DNA of 53,118 bases from an uncultured Nitrospira sp. (GCA_902500805.1 CABVSA010000016.1:1-53118), one strand, 5' to 3'; shown: positions 11,001-21,637, numbered from the stretch's first letter. The notes: generated from the sequence alone by a model not told the origin. A program made the numbers and translations.

Positions 11001-12250
11001 ACGATAGTGGCCGAGAGCGAGAGAAGTACCCCGTTGTGTATGGGGCTAAGATCAAGATCAAAGATGGCGATCCCGTTGTCGTGGGGCAAAAGCTCGTTGA
11101 GTGGGATCCGTACTCTCTTACGATCTTAACGGAGGTGGGGGGGAGAATAGCCTACGGAGACATCGTCGAAGGCGTCACGATGAAGGACGAATTCGACGAA
11201 GTGACGGGTTTGTCACGTAAGGTGATCATTGAACATACCGGTCAGACACTCCGTCCTCGTGTATCGATCAAAGATGAGGGGGGGAAGACTGCGAAGGTTC
11301 CTGGCGGTTCGAATGCCGTTGCGCGGTATTTGTTGCCGGTCGGGGCCCATATCTTCGTCGAGAAGGGGGCCACGGTATTTCCCGGCGACGTCTTGGCAAA
11401 GATCCCTCGAGAGACTACGAAAACGAAGGATATTACAGGGGGTCTTCCTCGGGTTGTGGAGCTGTTTGAAGCCCGAAAGCCGAAAGAGCAGGCCGTCATC
11501 ACGGAAATTGATGGCGAGGTCTCTTACGGCGGGTTTGTGAAAGGACAGCGCAAGGTCCTGGTCGACAATAAAATGGGTGACGTGAAGGAGTATTTTATTC
11601 CCAAAGGGAAGCACGTGAACGTGCACGAGGGTGATTGGGTTCGCGCCGGTGAACCCCTCATGGACGGGTCGGCGAATCCGCATGACATTCTGGATGTCCT
11701 TGGCCCTAATGAGTTGCAGAAATATTTGGTGGATGAGGTTCAGGACGTCTATCGATTGCAGGGTGTGTCGATCAACGACAAGCACATTGAGATCATTGTG
11801 AGGCAGATGTTACGCAAGGTTCGCGTTGAGGACCCTGGGGATACTCAGTTTTTGCCTGGTAGTCAGGTGAGCAAGAGTGTCTTTGAAAGGGAAAATGAGC
11901 GAGTGCTTTCGAAAAATGGAACCCCAGCCTTGGGAAAACCTGTGCTGCTGGGTATTACGAAGGCGGCATTGACGACTGACAGCTTTATTTCGGCGGCCTC
12001 TTTCCAGGAAACAACGCGCGTTTTGACGGAGGCAGCCATCAATGGTCGGGAGGATAATCTCTTGGGATTGAAGGAGAACGTCATTGTCGGGCGCCTCATT
12101 CCTGCCGGATCAGGGTTTGAGGAGTATCGAGATACCTTCGTGATGAGTGAAAAACCAGAAGGCCTGTCTGTTGCTGCCGGAACGTCTGCAGCTGCGCTGA
12201 CATCAGAGCCAGTGGTGTCAACCGCGCCAGGGGAAAATACTCGATCGTAG
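8063..12250 (+). CDS. rpoC: DNA-directed RNA polymerase subunit beta'
   Basis: A 1395-residue catalytic subunit. The start is TTG 8063, preceded by GGAGGAGG (8047-8054); no ATG lies at the expected place and the protein then begins (M)[16 protein letters not shown]. The N-terminal zinc site [19 protein letters not shown] is intact. The catalytic NADFDGDQM Mg-binding motif is at residues 459-467. The second zinc site shows as [20 protein letters not shown] short Ala/Thr/Ser-rich tail follows. Length is typical for the simple form without large inserts. Confidence 0.99.
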   Translation: MEGVYTLFEKQRDSVSFDSMRIRIASPEKIRSWSYGEVKKPETINYRSFKPEKDGLFCAKIFGPTKDWECNCGKYKRMKHRGIVCDKCGVEVIQSKVRRERMGHIELAAPVAHIWFLKGVPSRIGTLLDMSLKQLEKILYFESYVCVDPGSTDLSEKELVPEDKLRTLISEYGSSGFKVGIGAEAIRDLLRKIDINALWDELQVKAKASTSAAMKKKYAKRLKVLEAFRKSGNKPEWMIMDVIPVLPPELRPLVPLDGGRFATSDLNDLYRRVINRNNRLKRLMELKAPGVIIRNEMRMLQEAVDALFDNGRRGRAIRGPNKRPLKSLSDMLKGKQGRFRQNLLGKRVDYSGRTVIVVGPELRLHQCGLPKKMALELFKPFIFHKLEARGAATTIKSAKRLVEKERPEVWDVLDEVIREHPVLLNRAPTLHRLGIQAFDPVLVEGKAIRLHPLVCAAFNADFDGDQMAVHVPLSVEAQVEARVLMMSINNILSPANGKPIAVPSQDMVLGCYWLTKERLGVKGEGKVFGSAEEVRIAFDAREVEEHARIKVRLAGSLVQTTVGRVLLSEILPSGLPFANANKLMTKKEMSKLIDAVYRQTGHRDTVEFLDKIKDIGFTYATKAGLSICIDNMHIPSKKEDFIGKAQREVNEIEKQYSEGLITNGERYNKVIDIWAHVTEQVSNEMMKELGAGGDPGKVESFNPIFMMADSGARGSSQQIRQLGGMRGLMAKPSGEIIETPITANFREGLTVLQYFISTHGARKGLADTALKTANSGYLTRRLVDIAQDVIIHELDCGTRDGITVSALVEGGEVIQPLEERILGRLAAEDIRDPVTGEIIVSWNEEITEELTKSVVEAGVDRVKIRSVLTCQAPRGVCRACYGRDLARGRLVEKGEPVGVIAAQSIGEPGTQLTMRTFHIGGTASKVVEQTVLEAKHAGRIRFMSFDAKKNADIHNAGIAVRNKDGEWVVMNRNTKIAIVDDSGREREKYPVVYGAKIKIKDGDPVVVGQKLVEWDPYSLTILTEVGGRIAYGDIVEGVTMKDEFDEVTGLSRKVIIEHTGQTLRPRVSIKDEGGKTAKVPGGSNAVARYLLPVGAHIFVEKGATVFPGDVLAKIPRETTKTKDITGGLPRVVELFEARKPKEQAVITEIDGEVSYGGFVKGQRKVLVDNKMGDVKEYFIPKGKHVNVHEGDWVRAGEPLMDGSANPHDILDVLGPNELQKYLVDEVQDVYRLQGVSINDKHIEIIVRQMLRKVRVEDPGDTQFLPGSQVSKSVFERENERVLSKNGTPALGKPVLLGITKAALTTDSFISAASFQETTRVLTEAAINGREDNLLGLKENVIVGRLIPAGSGFEEYRDTFVMSEKPEGLSVAAGTSAAALTSEPVVSTAPGENTRS

Positions 12251-12272
12251 CAAAGTTGTGGTCATTCACCCC

Positions 12273-12301
12273 TTGACAGTTGGTGATCGCATCACTATAA
12301 T
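12273..12301 (+). promoter_or_regulatory. Perfect-consensus sigma70 promoter of the str group
   Basis: TTGACA at 12273-12278 and TATAAT at 12296-12301 are separated by exactly 17 bp. Both hexamers match the sigma70 consensus completely. Transcription would start near 12308, about 50 nt before the rpsL ATG. It lies in the only sizeable gap (12251-12358) between rpoC and rpsL, and no terminator hairpin is visible in that gap. Confidence 0.85.
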
Positions 12302-12358
12302 CCGGCGGCTTTGCTGGTGATGAAGCGTACTTGATAGCTTGAAGAGGATCAGAACGTA

Positions 12359-12730
12359 ATGCCTACGATCAATCAGTTGGTTCGAAAAGGGAGGGCATTT
12401 GTCAAGTCCAAGACAAAAAGCCCCGCCTTGAGGTCTTGCCCTCAAAAAAGAGGGGTCTGTCTGCGTGTTTATACAACGACCCCGAAAAAGCCAAACTCAG
12501 CACTGAGGAAGGTTGCGCGTGTCCGTTTGACGAACGGGATGGAAGTGACGACCTATATTCCTGGAGTAGGGCACAATCTTCAAGAGCACTCGATCGTGCT
12601 CGTGCGAGGTGGTCGCGTGAAGGACCTTCCTGGAGTTCGTTACCACTTGGTTCGTGGTGCGCTGGATGCCGTCGGGGTGGCGGGTCGAAAGCAGAGTCGT
12701 TCGAAGTATGGAGCTAAACGTCCGAAGTAA
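12359..12730 (+). CDS. rpsL: 30S ribosomal protein S12
   Basis: A 123-residue decoding-centre protein. It begins [12 protein letters not shown] and has the two conserved loops, [13 protein letters not shown] and [13 protein letters not shown]. The lysines linked to streptomycin resistance (positions 43 and 88 in the E. coli scheme) look unmutated. Length matches the family. First gene of the str group after the consensus promoter at 12273-12301; rpsG follows 46 bp downstream. Confidence 0.99.
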   Translation: MPTINQLVRKGRAFVKSKTKSPALRSCPQKRGVCLRVYTTTPKKPNSALRKVARVRLTNGMEVTTYIPGVGHNLQEHSIVLVRGGRVKDLPGVRYHLVRGALDAVGVAGRKQSRSKYGAKRPK

Positions 12731-12776
12731 CCATCTTGTTGTGATGGGTTTAATCTAGATATCAGAATAGGTCACT

Positions 12777-13247
12777 ATGCCACGCAGTAGATTTTTGGGT
12801 CAACGGGAAGTACTTCCAGATGTTCGCTATCGAGATAAGTTGGTGGGGAAGTTTATTAATGCACTGATGAGTAGCGGGAAGAAGAGTACTACTGAGCGCA
12901 TATGCTACGGCGCATTCGATGTGATTCAGGAGAAGACGGGTGGTGATCCGCTCAAGGTATTTAAGGCGGCCGTGGACAATGTGAAGCCAATTGTTGAGGT
13001 TAAGTCTCGCCGAGTTGGCGGGGCTTCTTATCAGGTTCCGGTTGAAATCAGGCCGGCTCGCCGTGTTTCTTTGGCTTTGCGTTGGTTGTCGCAGTTTGCT
13101 CGTACGCGTGGCGGTAAGAGTATGCGTGAAAAGCTCGCAGCCGAATTGATTGATGCTTCAAATAATACTGGGGCTGCGGTGAAAAAACGTGAAGATGTGC
13201 ATCGGATGGCCGAGGCGAATAAGGCATTCGCTCATTATCGCTGGTAA
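12777..13247 (+). CDS. rpsG: 30S ribosomal protein S7
   Basis: A 156-residue primary 16S rRNA-binding protein that organises the 30S head. The N-terminal [21 protein letters not shown] and the conserved [16 protein letters not shown] stretch (about 81-96) are present. The C-terminal [20 protein letters not shown] is a standard ending. It stands between rpsL and fusA as in the classical str operon. Confidence 0.99.
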   Translation: MPRSRFLGQREVLPDVRYRDKLVGKFINALMSSGKKSTTERICYGAFDVIQEKTGGDPLKVFKAAVDNVKPIVEVKSRRVGGASYQVPVEIRPARRVSLALRWLSQFARTRGGKSMREKLAAELIDASNNTGAAVKKREDVHRMAEANKAFAHYRW

Positions 13248-13361
13248 CGTCGTTCTGTGCTGCAGTTGAGCCGTGCTGCGATTCGCAGATCCGGGTACTC
13301 GTGCATCGCAGCAGTATGATGCGGCTTGATCTGCAGCATATTTGTTTTTAGAGGAGTAGAA

Positions 13362-15431
13362 GTGGCTCGTCAAACGTCGCTGGATCACACAAGAAACATT
13401 GGCATCATGGCTCACATTGATGCAGGGAAGACTACGACTACCGAGCGGATCCTCTATTACACAGGAATGACTCATAAGCTGGGCGAGGTTCATGAGGGTG
13501 CGGCCACGATGGACTGGATGGAGCAGGAGCGGGAGCGGGGCATTACTATTACTGCTGCCGCGACGACCTGCTTCTGGCGTGACCATCGGATCAATATTAT
13601 TGATACGCCAGGGCACGTCGACTTTACGATTGAAGTGGAACGTTCGCTCCGTGTGCTTGATGGAGCAGTGGCAGCCTTTGATTCCGTGCAAGGAGTTGAG
13701 CCTCAGTCCGAGACGGTTTGGCGTCAGGCCGACAAATATCATGTTCCTCGAATCGCCTTTATGAATAAGATGGATCGGGTTGGGGCTGACTTTTATGGCA
13801 GCGTTCAATCCATCATTGATCGGCTTGGGGCGAAGCCAGTTCCGATTCAGATCCCAATTGGTCGGGAGGCTGAGTTTCGCGGCTCCATCGATCTGGTTAG
13901 GATGAAGGGGTACTTTTACGACGACGAGACGCTTGGTGCGAAATATAAGGTTGATGAGATTCCTTCCGATCTTCTAGCTCAAGCAAAAGAGTATCGAGAG
14001 AAAATGCTTGATGCCGTCGCAGAGTTTGATGATCAGGTGATGGAGAAGTATTTAAACGGTCACCCGTTGACGGAAGAGGAAGTTATGCGGGCCATTCGGG
14101 CGGCGACGATCTCGATGAAGATCACGCCGGTCCTTTGTGGCTCCGCCTTCAAAAATAAGGGCGTGCAGCAACTGCTGGATGGTGTTGTTGATTATCTTCC
14201 CTCACCGTTGGATATCCCTCCTGTTATGGGCGTCGATCCTAATAGCGGTAAAGAGGTGGAGCGGAAGTCTGATGATGCAGCGCCCTTTGCTGCCTTGGCG
14301 TTCAAGATCATGTCTGATCCATTTGCCGGTCAGTTGACCTACTTCCGTGTCTATTCGGGAACCCTTAAGACCGGAACTCCGGTCTTGAACGTGACCAAAG
14401 GGGCGAAAGACCGAATTGGTCGGCTCCTGAAAATGCATGCCAATAAGCGAGAAGAAATCGACGAGGTTCATGCTGGAGATATTGTTGCAGCCGTGGGGCT
14501 TAAGGGTGCCACTACCGGAGACACGCTGGCGGATGAAAAGCAGCCGGTCCTGCTCGAGGTTATGAAGTTCCCTGAGCCGGTCATTGCGATGGCGATCGAG
14601 CCAAAAACCAAGCAAGACCAGGAAAAAATGGGTTTTGCGCTTCAGAAGCTGGCGCAGGAAGATCCGTCTTTTCGCGTTCGAACAGATGAGGAAACGGCTC
14701 AGACGATCATTGCCGGGATGGGCGAGTTGCATCTTGAAATTATTGTCGATCGAATGTTGCGCGAGTTCAAGGTCGAGGCCAACGTTGGAAAGCCTGAAGT
14801 GGCGTTCAGGGAGACGATCAGGCGAAAGGCTGAAGCTGAATCGAAGTACATTAAGCAGACCGGAGGGCGTGGGCAGTATGGACATGTTGTTTTAACGGTT
14901 GAGCCGTCCGAGCCTGGCAAAGGTTTAGAATTCGTCAATAAGACCGTGGGAGGGGCAATCCCTAGAGAGTATATTCCTGCCATTGAAAAGGGCGTTCGGG
15001 AGAGGATGGAGACTGGGGTTGTTGCTGGCTATCCGCTCCGGGATGTGAAAGTCACGGTTATCGACGGGTCGTATCATGATGTCGATTCCAATGAAATGGC
15101 GTTTAAAATTGCTGCCTCTATGGGTTTTTCTGATGCGTGCAAAAAGGCGGACCCGGTTCTGCTTGAACCAATCATGAAGGTTGAGGTGTTAGTTCCTCAG
15201 GACTTCATGGGTGACGTTATTGGGAATCTGAATGGGCGAAGAGGTAAGGTTCAAGGCATGAAAGTCCGAGCCGGTGCTCAGGCAATTGATGCAGTTGTTC
15301 CGCTGATGGAAATGTTTGGTTATGCAACGGACCTTCGGTCTCGGACTCAAGGGCGTGCGACATATAGTATGGAGTTTGATCGTTACGACCAGGTTCCGAA
15401 GAATATTGCGGAAGCCATCATTAAAAAATAG
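13362..15431 (+). CDS. fusA: Elongation factor G
   Basis: A 689-residue translocase GTPase. The start is GTG 13362, preceded by GAGGAG (13351-13356); the frame is open to 13326 but the protein family begins at [18 protein letters not shown]. The P-loop AHIDAGKT is at residues 17-24, DTPGHVDFT is switch II and NKMDR is the G4 motif. Domains II-V follow in normal order, ending [15 protein letters not shown]. rpsG is upstream and tuf downstream. Confidence 0.99.
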   Translation: MARQTSLDHTRNIGIMAHIDAGKTTTTERILYYTGMTHKLGEVHEGAATMDWMEQERERGITITAAATTCFWRDHRINIIDTPGHVDFTIEVERSLRVLDGAVAAFDSVQGVEPQSETVWRQADKYHVPRIAFMNKMDRVGADFYGSVQSIIDRLGAKPVPIQIPIGREAEFRGSIDLVRMKGYFYDDETLGAKYKVDEIPSDLLAQAKEYREKMLDAVAEFDDQVMEKYLNGHPLTEEEVMRAIRAATISMKITPVLCGSAFKNKGVQQLLDGVVDYLPSPLDIPPVMGVDPNSGKEVERKSDDAAPFAALAFKIMSDPFAGQLTYFRVYSGTLKTGTPVLNVTKGAKDRIGRLLKMHANKREEIDEVHAGDIVAAVGLKGATTGDTLADEKQPVLLEVMKFPEPVIAMAIEPKTKQDQEKMGFALQKLAQEDPSFRVRTDEETAQTIIAGMGELHLEIIVDRMLREFKVEANVGKPEVAFRETIRRKAEAESKYIKQTGGRGQYGHVVLTVEPSEPGKGLEFVNKTVGGAIPREYIPAIEKGVRERMETGVVAGYPLRDVKVTVIDGSYHDVDSNEMAFKIAASMGFSDACKKADPVLLEPIMKVEVLVPQDFMGDVIGNLNGRRGKVQGMKVRAGAQAIDAVVPLMEMFGYATDLRSRTQGRATYSMEFDRYDQVPKNIAEAIIKK

Positions 15432-15460
15432 TGATTGCTGAATCAGGGAGGGAGTAGGGT

Positions 15461-16666
15461 ATGGCGAAGGCGAAATACGAGCGGAAGAAGCCGCACGTGA
15501 ACATTGGGACGATCGGGCATGTGGACCATGGGAAGACGACGTTGACGGCGGCGTTGACGAAGGTGTGTTCGGATCGCGGGATGGCGAAGTATGTGCCCTA
15601 TGACGAAGTGGCGAAAGCCTCGGAGAGTCAGGGACGGCGGGATGCGACGAAGATTATGACCATCGCGATCAGTCACGTGGAATATGAGACCGACAACCGG
15701 CATTACGCCCACGTCGATTGCCCGGGCCACGCCGACTATGTGAAGAACATGATCACGGGTGCGGCGCAGATGGACGGCGCGATTTTGGTCGTGAGTGCGG
15801 CCGATGGCCCCATGCCTCAAACTCGCGAGCACATTCTGTTGGCTCGACAGGTGGGCGTGCCCTACATTGTGGTGTTTCTGAACAAGGCCGACAAGGTCGA
15901 TGACAAAGAGCTCTTGGAGTTGGTGGAGCTGGAAGTACGGGAGTTGCTCACGAAGTATGGGTTCCCGGGGGATAAGACGCCGATCATCCATGGCAGTGCG
16001 CTGAAGGCGATGGAGGCGGATCAGGGGGAGTTGGGTGTGCCCTCCATTATGAAGCTCTTAGAAGCGGTGGATACGTACATTCCGACGCCGCAGCGGCCGA
16101 TTGAGAAGCCGTTCCTGATGCCGATTGAAGACGTGTTTACGATCAGTGGCCGGGGGACGGTGGTGACGGGGCGTTGTGAGCGGGGCATTGTGAAGGTGGG
16201 GGATGAAATCGAGATCGTGGGGTTGCGGCCCACTCAGACGACAGTGGTGACGGGCGTCGAGATGTTCCGCAAGGTGTTGGATGAGGGGCAGGCGGGGGAC
16301 AACATTGGCGTCCTCCTCAGGGGCACGAAGAAGGAAGATGTAGAGCGGGGGATGGTGTTGTGCAAGGCGAAGACCATCACGCCGCATACGAAGTTTAAGG
16401 CGGAGATCTATGTGTTGACGAAGGAAGAGGGTGGGCGGCATACGCCGTTCTTTAACGGGTATCGGCCGCAGTTTTACTTCCGGACGACGGATGTGACGGG
16501 GGTGGTGCAGTTGAATCCGGGGGTGGAGATGGTGATGCCGGGGGACAATGTGAGTGTGTCGGCGGAGTTGATCAGTCCGATCGCGATGGATCAGGGGTTG
16601 CGGTTTGCCGTGCGGGAAGGCGGCAAGACGGTCGGTTCGGGCGTGGTCACGGAAATCTTGGCCTGA
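15461..16666 (+). CDS. tuf: Elongation factor Tu, second copy (complete)
   Basis: A 401-residue GTPase carrying aminoacyl-tRNA. P-loop GHVDHGKT is at residues 19-26, [20 protein letters not shown] covers switch II, and NKAD is the G4 motif. Start ATG 15461 follows GGGAGGGAG. Codon choice is strongly shifted to G-ending codons (gcg, gtg, ggg, acg, ttg) compared with fusA and rpsJ on either side. The last 410 bp are identical to the partial copy at the window start, which suggests gene conversion between the two. Confidence 0.99.
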   Translation: MAKAKYERKKPHVNIGTIGHVDHGKTTLTAALTKVCSDRGMAKYVPYDEVAKASESQGRRDATKIMTIAISHVEYETDNRHYAHVDCPGHADYVKNMITGAAQMDGAILVVSAADGPMPQTREHILLARQVGVPYIVVFLNKADKVDDKELLELVELEVRELLTKYGFPGDKTPIIHGSALKAMEADQGELGVPSIMKLLEAVDTYIPTPQRPIEKPFLMPIEDVFTISGRGTVVTGRCERGIVKVGDEIEIVGLRPTQTTVVTGVEMFRKVLDEGQAGDNIGVLLRGTKKEDVERGMVLCKAKTITPHTKFKAEIYVLTKEEGGRHTPFFNGYRPQFYFRTTDVTGVVQLNPGVEMVMPGDNVSVSAELISPIAMDQGLRFAVREGGKTVGSGVVTEILA

Positions 16667-16703
16667 AGAATAGACGGTTGATGGTTACCGTAGGAGTAAA
16701 GAA

Positions 16704-17015
16704 GTGAAAGTCGACCAGCGTATAAGAATTCGGTTGAGAGGCTTTGACTACCGTGTATTGGATCAATCGGTAGGAGAAATTGTTGAGACTGTTCGTCGCA
16801 GTGGAGCGAAAGTCGTTGGTCCTATTCCATTGCCTACTCGTATTGAGAAAATTACAGTCCAGCGGTCGACGCATGCCGATAAGAAATCTCGAGAGCAGTT
16901 TGAAATGCGAACTCATAAGAGACTGCTCGATATCATGGAGGCAACTCCCGAGACCATGGATTCATTGATGAAACTTAATCTTGCGGCGGGAGTGGACGTT
17001 GAGATTAAGTTGTGA
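16704..17015 (+). CDS. rpsJ: 30S ribosomal protein S10
   Basis: A 103-residue 30S head protein that also acts as NusE in antitermination. It begins (M)[20 protein letters not shown]. The start is GTG 16704 after TAGGAGT at 16691-16697. The conserved [13 protein letters not shown] and [21 protein letters not shown] segments are present. First gene of the S10 group, 37 bp after tuf. Confidence 0.98.
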   Translation: MKVDQRIRIRLRGFDYRVLDQSVGEIVETVRRSGAKVVGPIPLPTRIEKITVQRSTHADKKSREQFEMRTHKRLLDIMEATPETMDSLMKLNLAAGVDVEIKL

Positions 17016-17050
17016 GTGATGGATTTTTTTGTTTCGCGGTGAGTGGGTGA

Positions 17051-17078
17051 TTGGACTGATTTAAGGGCACGGTATATT
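17051..17078 (+). promoter_or_regulatory. Possible sigma70 promoter before rplC
   Basis: TTGGAC (17051-17056) and TATATT (17073-17078) with a 16-bp spacer, inside the 71-bp gap between rpsJ and rplC. A start site would fall within a base or two of the rplC ATG at 17087, so any transcript would be nearly leaderless. rplC also lacks a clear ribosome binding site. Matches are moderate and could be chance. Confidence 0.3.
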
Positions 17079-17086
17079 GGGACAAT

Positions 17087-17707
17087 ATGACAAACGGACT
17101 AATTGGTAAAAAGCTCGGCATGACACAAGTCTTTGATGAAACTCGCCTTACTCCTGTAACGGTGATTGAGGCGGGGCCTTGTCGAGTAGTGGCGGTTCGT
17201 ACGAAAGCGCAAGATCATTATGAGGCGGTCCAGCTTTCTTTTGGAGAGGTGAAGGAGCGCCGTCTTTCCAAAGCAGAGCTCGGGCATTTGAAGAAGAGTC
17301 AGGCTCCTGCGAGCCGTATCTTGCGTGAGTTTAAGAAGGATGGTGAGTCAGCAGTCGGGCAGTTAATTACCGTTGGGATGTTTAAGAAGGGTGACTGGGT
17401 TGATGTGATCGGTGTGTCAAAGGGGAAAGGGTTTCAGGGAGTCGTCAAGCGACATCACTATGCGGGGGGTCCTGAATCGCACGGGTCCATGTTTCATCGG
17501 GCTCCTGGTTCTATTGGAGCGAGTTCGTTCCCATCTAGAGTGTGGAAGGGGAAGACGTTGCCGGGGCACATGGGGGCGGAGCGCGTGACTGTTCAGCGAC
17601 TAAAAGTGGTTGAGTCACGGTCTGAGGAAAATCTTTTATTCATCCGAGGGGCGGTTCCTGGTGCTGCGAATGGAATCGTTGTCGTTCGGAAATCGAAGAA
17701 GAGCTAG
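17087..17707 (+). CDS. rplC: 50S ribosomal protein L3
   Basis: A 206-residue early assembly protein near the peptidyl transferase centre. It begins MTNGLIGKKLGMTQVFDE and contains the conserved GVSKGKGFQGVVKRHHYAGG region and MGAERVT. Length is normal. It has no strong Shine-Dalgarno sequence, only GGGA at 17079-17082. rplD starts 1 bp after its stop. Confidence 0.98.
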   Translation: MTNGLIGKKLGMTQVFDETRLTPVTVIEAGPCRVVAVRTKAQDHYEAVQLSFGEVKERRLSKAELGHLKKSQAPASRILREFKKDGESAVGQLITVGMFKKGDWVDVIGVSKGKGFQGVVKRHHYAGGPESHGSMFHRAPGSIGASSFPSRVWKGKTLPGHMGAERVTVQRLKVVESRSEENLLFIRGAVPGAANGIVVVRKSKKS

Positions 17708-17708
17708 T

Positions 17709-18332
17709 ATGCCTACGATCGATTTGGTTGATTTGAAAAAGAAGAAGGTTGGTACGGTTGAGTTGTCAGCTCAGGTATTTGGTTGTGAGCCTCGAGCTGC
17801 GCTCGTCCACGAGGCCGTTGTCATGCAACGTGCGTGTGAGCGTCGTGGGACTGCTTCGACTTTGCGCCGTGGTGAGGTGAGTGGATCAGGGAAGAAGCCT
17901 TGGAAGCAAAAGCATACAGGCCGTGCGAGGGCTGGTTCGCTTCGATCTCCGGTGTGGCGTCACGGTGGTAGTGTGTTTGGGCCAAAGCCGAGAAGCTATG
18001 CCTACTCAATGCCAAAGAAGAAGTATCGTGCTGCACTTCAAAGCGCATTGTCTGCAAAGGTGGCAGGTGGAAACTTGTTTGTCGTTGCCAATCTGTCTCT
18101 GGAACAGCCTAAGACCAAGTTTCTGGCGCAGGCATTGAGTGGCTTTGGTGGGGGCGCAGAGGTGCTGTTGATTGCAGGGAAGAGTCAGTCTGGCATCATG
18201 CAGGCCGCTGGTAATTTGGTATCCGTGAAGGTGCTCGGTGCTGATCAACTGAATGTCTATGATGTTGTTCGTGCTCAAGTTGTTGTGGTTTCTGAACATG
18301 AATTGGCTGCGATAAACGAGGTCTGGTCATGA
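17709..18332 (+). CDS. rplD: 50S ribosomal protein L4
   Basis: A 207-residue protein with a loop lining the exit tunnel; in some bacteria L4 also represses its own operon. ATG 17709 (MPTIDLVDLKKKKVGTVELS) directly follows the rplC stop, arguing for coupled translation. The tunnel loop GEVSGSGKKPWKQKHTGRAR is present at about 58-77. The stop overlaps the rplW start as ATGA. Confidence 0.97.
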   Translation: MPTIDLVDLKKKKVGTVELSAQVFGCEPRAALVHEAVVMQRACERRGTASTLRRGEVSGSGKKPWKQKHTGRARAGSLRSPVWRHGGSVFGPKPRSYAYSMPKKKYRAALQSALSAKVAGGNLFVVANLSLEQPKTKFLAQALSGFGGGAEVLLIAGKSQSGIMQAAGNLVSVKVLGADQLNVYDVVRAQVVVVSEHELAAINEVWS

Positions 18333-18622
18333 AGGTCGGTATGCACTGGATACTGGTCCAACCGCTGTTGACGGAAAAGATTACAGGCCTTCGCGAAAAA
18401 AACAACACGGTTGGTTTTGTGGTTCATCCTGAGGCAAATCGTGTCCAGGTGAAACAAGCAGTCGAGTCCTTGTTGAAGGTCAAGGTTGAGAAGGTGAATT
18501 TGATGAACGTGCGCGGGAAAATGAAGCGTCTTGGCCGATTTGCGGGTAGGCGGTCGGACTGGAAGAAAGCATTTGTCACACTCAAGGAAGGCGAAAAGCT
18601 TGAGATGTACGAAAGTGCTTAG
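18329..18622 (+). CDS. rplW: 50S ribosomal protein L23
   Basis: A 97-residue protein at the tunnel exit, the docking site for trigger factor and SRP. ATG 18329 overlaps the rplD stop by 4 nt. The family pattern PLLTEKITGLREKNNTVGFVV near the N-terminus and the VNVRGK-like VNLMNVRGKMKRLGRFAGRR stretch are visible. Standard length. rplB follows after 55 bp. Confidence 0.97.
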   Translation: MKVGMHWILVQPLLTEKITGLREKNNTVGFVVHPEANRVQVKQAVESLLKVKVEKVNLMNVRGKMKRLGRFAGRRSDWKKAFVTLKEGEKLEMYESA

Positions 18623-18677
18623 TCGGTGTCTGTATCACTCGTAGTTATTTAAGCGCGGAAATCTAGGAGTCGTCTTC

Positions 18678-19520
18678 ATGGGAATAAAAGTGTATCGCCC
18701 CACCTCACCTGGTCGTCGGGGGATGACTGCAGTGGGAACCGAAGAATTGACCAGCAAGAGGCCTGAGAAATCGCTGACCTCTTTTCATCTGCGGACCGGC
18801 GGGCGCAATAATGATGGTCGGACTACAGTTCGGTTTCGTGGAGCTGGCCACAAGCGACTCTATCGAATTATTGATTTTCGTCGAGATAAAGTTGGTGTGC
18901 CGGCGAAAGTCACTGCAATAGAGTATGATCCTAATCGCTCTGCAAGGATCGCTCTCTTGAAGTACCGAGATGGAGAGAAGCGTTATATTTTAGCCCCAGT
19001 CGGGCTTGCCATTAATGATGAGGTGCAATCGGGTCCGCAGGCTGAAATTAGGCCTGGAAATGCATTGCCGTTGGTGAATATGCCGCTCGGTACCACGATT
19101 CATAACATTGAGCTCAAGGCAGGTAAGGGTGGGCAACTCATACGGAGTGCCGGAGGATTCGCGCAGGTTATGGGTCGTGATGGCGAATATGTACAGGTTC
19201 GGCTCAAGTCTGGAGAGATGAGGAGAGTTTTGGGTCACTGTATGGCAACTGTTGGCCAAGTGGGAAATGTGGATCATGAAAATATCAGCGTAGGGAAGGC
19301 GGGCAGAAACCGGTGGAAGGGAAAGAGGCCGCATGTTCGAGGTGTGGTCATGAATCCCGTTGACCATCCGCATGGCGGTGGAGAGGGGAAATCTGGGCAG
19401 GGTAATCCGCATCCGGTTTCTCCATGGGGACTTCCCACTAAGGGCTATAAGACGAGACAGAATAAGAAGACCGATAAGTTCATAATTGCCCGACGTAAGT
19501 CAGGAGTGCGCAATGCCTAG
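18678..19520 (+). CDS. rplB: 50S ribosomal protein L2
   Basis: A 280-residue core protein needed for subunit joining and peptidyl transfer. RNA-binding segments typical of the family are present: [20 protein letters not shown] (about 42-61) and, near the C-terminus, [20 protein letters not shown] with the universally conserved histidine. Its last 8 nt overlap the start of rpsS. Confidence 0.99.
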   Translation: MGIKVYRPTSPGRRGMTAVGTEELTSKRPEKSLTSFHLRTGGRNNDGRTTVRFRGAGHKRLYRIIDFRRDKVGVPAKVTAIEYDPNRSARIALLKYRDGEKRYILAPVGLAINDEVQSGPQAEIRPGNALPLVNMPLGTTIHNIELKAGKGGQLIRSAGGFAQVMGRDGEYVQVRLKSGEMRRVLGHCMATVGQVGNVDHENISVGKAGRNRWKGKRPHVRGVVMNPVDHPHGGGEGKSGQGNPHPVSPWGLPTKGYKTRQNKKTDKFIIARRKSGVRNA

Positions 19521-19800
19521 ATCGGTAAGTAAGGGGGCGTTTGTTGACGGCCATCTTCTCGAAAAAGTCGAGCGGATGAATCAGACCAAGGATCGAAAGC
19601 TGATCAAGACATGGTCGAGACGATCAACTGTAGTGCCTGATATGATTGGCCATACGTTTGCGGTGCATAATGGGAAGAAATTCATCCCGGTCTTTGTCAC
19701 CGAAAATATGGTAGGACATAAACTCGGTGAATTTGCGCCAACGCGTTTTTTTAAGGGGCACGGTCAGGCGAAGACTGAAAAAGCCGTTGCGCTGAAGTAG
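19513..19800 (+). CDS. rpsS: 30S ribosomal protein S19
   Basis: A 95-residue head protein contacting S13. ATG 19513 ([19 protein letters not shown]) fits the family start and follows AGGAGTG at 19502-19508; the in-frame open region upstream belongs to the rplB overlap. The signature [20 protein letters not shown] is present, ending with [10 protein letters not shown]. An 84-bp gap separates it from rplV. Confidence 0.98.
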   Translation: MPRSVSKGAFVDGHLLEKVERMNQTKDRKLIKTWSRRSTVVPDMIGHTFAVHNGKKFIPVFVTENMVGHKLGEFAPTRFFKGHGQAKTEKAVALK

Positions 19801-19884
19801 TATCGTTGGTCGGGCGATCGGTTTTTTGAGCTGCTGAAGATGCCAATTTGAATTTGGAGCACTGAAGGGTGACGGGATTGTACG

Positions 19885-20241
19885 ATGACTGAAGCACATG
19901 CCATTCTCAGGTTCGTCCGTGTTGCGCCACGAAAGGCAAGGCCGGTGATAGATATGATTCGCGGTCAGCAAGTTCCAATGGCGCTGGCCATGCTGAAGCA
20001 TACTCCTCGCCACGCGGCGCGCGTGGTTGAGAAGCTTCTACGCTCTGCTGTGGCTAATGCGGAATTGAAGGAGTTGGGAGATAGTGAATCGATGGTGGTC
20101 TCGAGGGCTTTTGTTAACGGTGGGCCTACGTACAAGCGTGTGAGGGCTAGGTCCATGGGCAGAGCCAATGCGATTCAGAAGCGCACTAGTCATATTACGG
20201 TCGCGGTCACAGCATCTGATGGTCGGGGGCAAAGGAAGTAG
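19885..20241 (+). CDS. rplV: 50S ribosomal protein L22
   Basis: A 118-residue protein whose beta-hairpin lines the exit tunnel. The N-terminal region [20 protein letters not shown] is typical. The hairpin and C-terminal signature appear as [20 protein letters not shown]. It sits between rpsS and rpsC in the conserved S10 order. Confidence 0.98.
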   Translation: MTEAHAILRFVRVAPRKARPVIDMIRGQQVPMALAMLKHTPRHAARVVEKLLRSAVANAELKELGDSESMVVSRAFVNGGPTYKRVRARSMGRANAIQKRTSHITVAVTASDGRGQRK

Positions 20242-20272
20242 GCTGATTTTAATTTATTGAGGCATAGCGAGC

Positions 20273-20944
20273 ATGGGTCAGAAAACACATCCAATTGGTT
20301 ATCGGCTGGGTTACAACTATACCTGGAGCTCTCGTTGGTATGCGGGGAAAGATTATGCCAAGTTGCTTCATCAGGACGTGAAAATTAGGAAGGTCGTGAA
20401 GGCTCGGCTTTATCATGCGGGGGTTGCGAAGGTAGAAATTGAACGTTCAGGCGATCAAACCAGAGTGATTATACATACCGCCCGTCCCGGTATCATCATT
20501 GGTCGAAAAGGTGCGGAGGTTGATAAGCTGAAGGCCGATCTTGAGAAGCAGTATGGAGGGCAGGTTTACGTTACGGTAAAAGAAATCAAGAAGCCCGAAC
20601 TTGATGCGCAGCTAGTCAGTGAAAATGTCGCGACGCAGCTCGAAAAGCGAGTCGCATTTCGGAGGGCGATGAAGCGCAGCGTGCAGTCAGCGCTGCGACT
20701 TGGAGCGCAAGGGATTAAGATCATGGTAGCCGGACGCTTGGGTGGTGCTGAAATCGCCAGGACCGAGTGGTATCGGGAAGGGCGTGTGCCTCTACATACG
20801 CTTCGTGCTGAAATCGATTATGGCTTTGCGGAAGCTCATACAACCATGGGACAGATCGGGGTGAAGACCTGGATCTATAAAGGCGAGCTTCTTCCGGTGC
20901 AACCCATGAAGGCGGAATCAACTTTAGACAGACGATTTGGTTGA
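20273..20944 (+). CDS. rpsC: 30S ribosomal protein S3
   Basis: A 223-residue mRNA-entry protein. It begins [15 protein letters not shown]. The KH domain GXXG loop shows as [19 protein letters not shown]. The C-terminal domain contains [20 protein letters not shown]. Length is typical. rplP follows 12 bp downstream. Confidence 0.99.
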   Translation: MGQKTHPIGYRLGYNYTWSSRWYAGKDYAKLLHQDVKIRKVVKARLYHAGVAKVEIERSGDQTRVIIHTARPGIIIGRKGAEVDKLKADLEKQYGGQVYVTVKEIKKPELDAQLVSENVATQLEKRVAFRRAMKRSVQSALRLGAQGIKIMVAGRLGGAEIARTEWYREGRVPLHTLRAEIDYGFAEAHTTMGQIGVKTWIYKGELLPVQPMKAESTLDRRFG

Positions 20945-20956
20945 GGAGATTGAGCT

Positions 20957-21373
20957 GTGTTAGCCCCTAAGAAAGTCAAATTTAGAAAGATGCAAAAAGG
21001 CCGCATGAATGGGAAGGCCTATCGTGGCGGTCAGATTACTCTGGGTGAATTTGGGCTAAAGGCGTTAGAGCCAGGATGGGTGACGAGCCGTCAAATAGAA
21101 GCTGCACGTATTGCTATTACGCGATATGTGAAGCGAGGCGGACAGGTTTGGACCAGAATTTTCCCCGATAAGCCCATTACAAAAAAGCCGGCTGAAACTC
21201 GAATGGGAAAAGGGAAAGGCAACCCAGAGTACTGGGTGGCAGTCGTGAAGCCAGGTCGGATCTTGTACGAAATGGATGGAGTCACTCCAGAAACGGCCAA
21301 GGAGGCGTTCAGACTCGCCTCTCACAAGTTGCCGGTCGCCACGAAGTTAGTCGTCCGCGGTGAGTTCGGGTAA
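20957..21373 (+). CDS. rplP: 50S ribosomal protein L16
   Basis: A 138-residue protein near the A and P sites. The start is GTG 20957, with TGAGGAGAT at 20942-20950 upstream; the product begins (M)[16 protein letters not shown]. Conserved segments are [20 protein letters not shown] (about 63-82) and the C-terminal [20 protein letters not shown]. Confidence 0.98.
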   Translation: MLAPKKVKFRKMQKGRMNGKAYRGGQITLGEFGLKALEPGWVTSRQIEAARIAITRYVKRGGQVWTRIFPDKPITKKPAETRMGKGKGNPEYWVAVVKPGRILYEMDGVTPETAKEAFRLASHKLPVATKLVVRGEFG

Positions 21374-21413
21374 AGGCAAAACGTCAACTTGGGATTGAAG
21401 TTGGGGAGCTGAT

Positions 21414-21629
21414 ATGGCGCTAGATGTAAAAGAGCTAAGAGGGATGGCTGCGGGTGAGCTCTACGAGAAGGAGCAGCAGCTCGTACAGGAACTGTTTACG
21501 CTCCGTTTTCAGTTCGGGACGGGTCGCCTTGAAAATCCAATGCAAATTCGGAAGACCAAGCGTGATATCGCGCGAGTGAAAACCATCCTTAATCAGGTTC
21601 GGAGCCAAACGGACGAGTCGAAAAGGTAA
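21414..21629 (+). CDS. rpmC: 50S ribosomal protein L29
   Basis: A 71-residue two-helix protein at the tunnel exit. The family motif LFTLRFQFGTGRLENPMQIR is followed by KTKRDIARVKTIL. Start ATG 21414 has GGGGAGCTG just upstream. It lies 8 bp before rpsQ in the usual L16-L29-S17 order. Confidence 0.97.
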   Translation: MALDVKELRGMAAGELYEKEQQLVQELFTLRFQFGTGRLENPMQIRKTKRDIARVKTILNQVRSQTDESKR

Positions 21630-21637
21630 GGAGTGCT

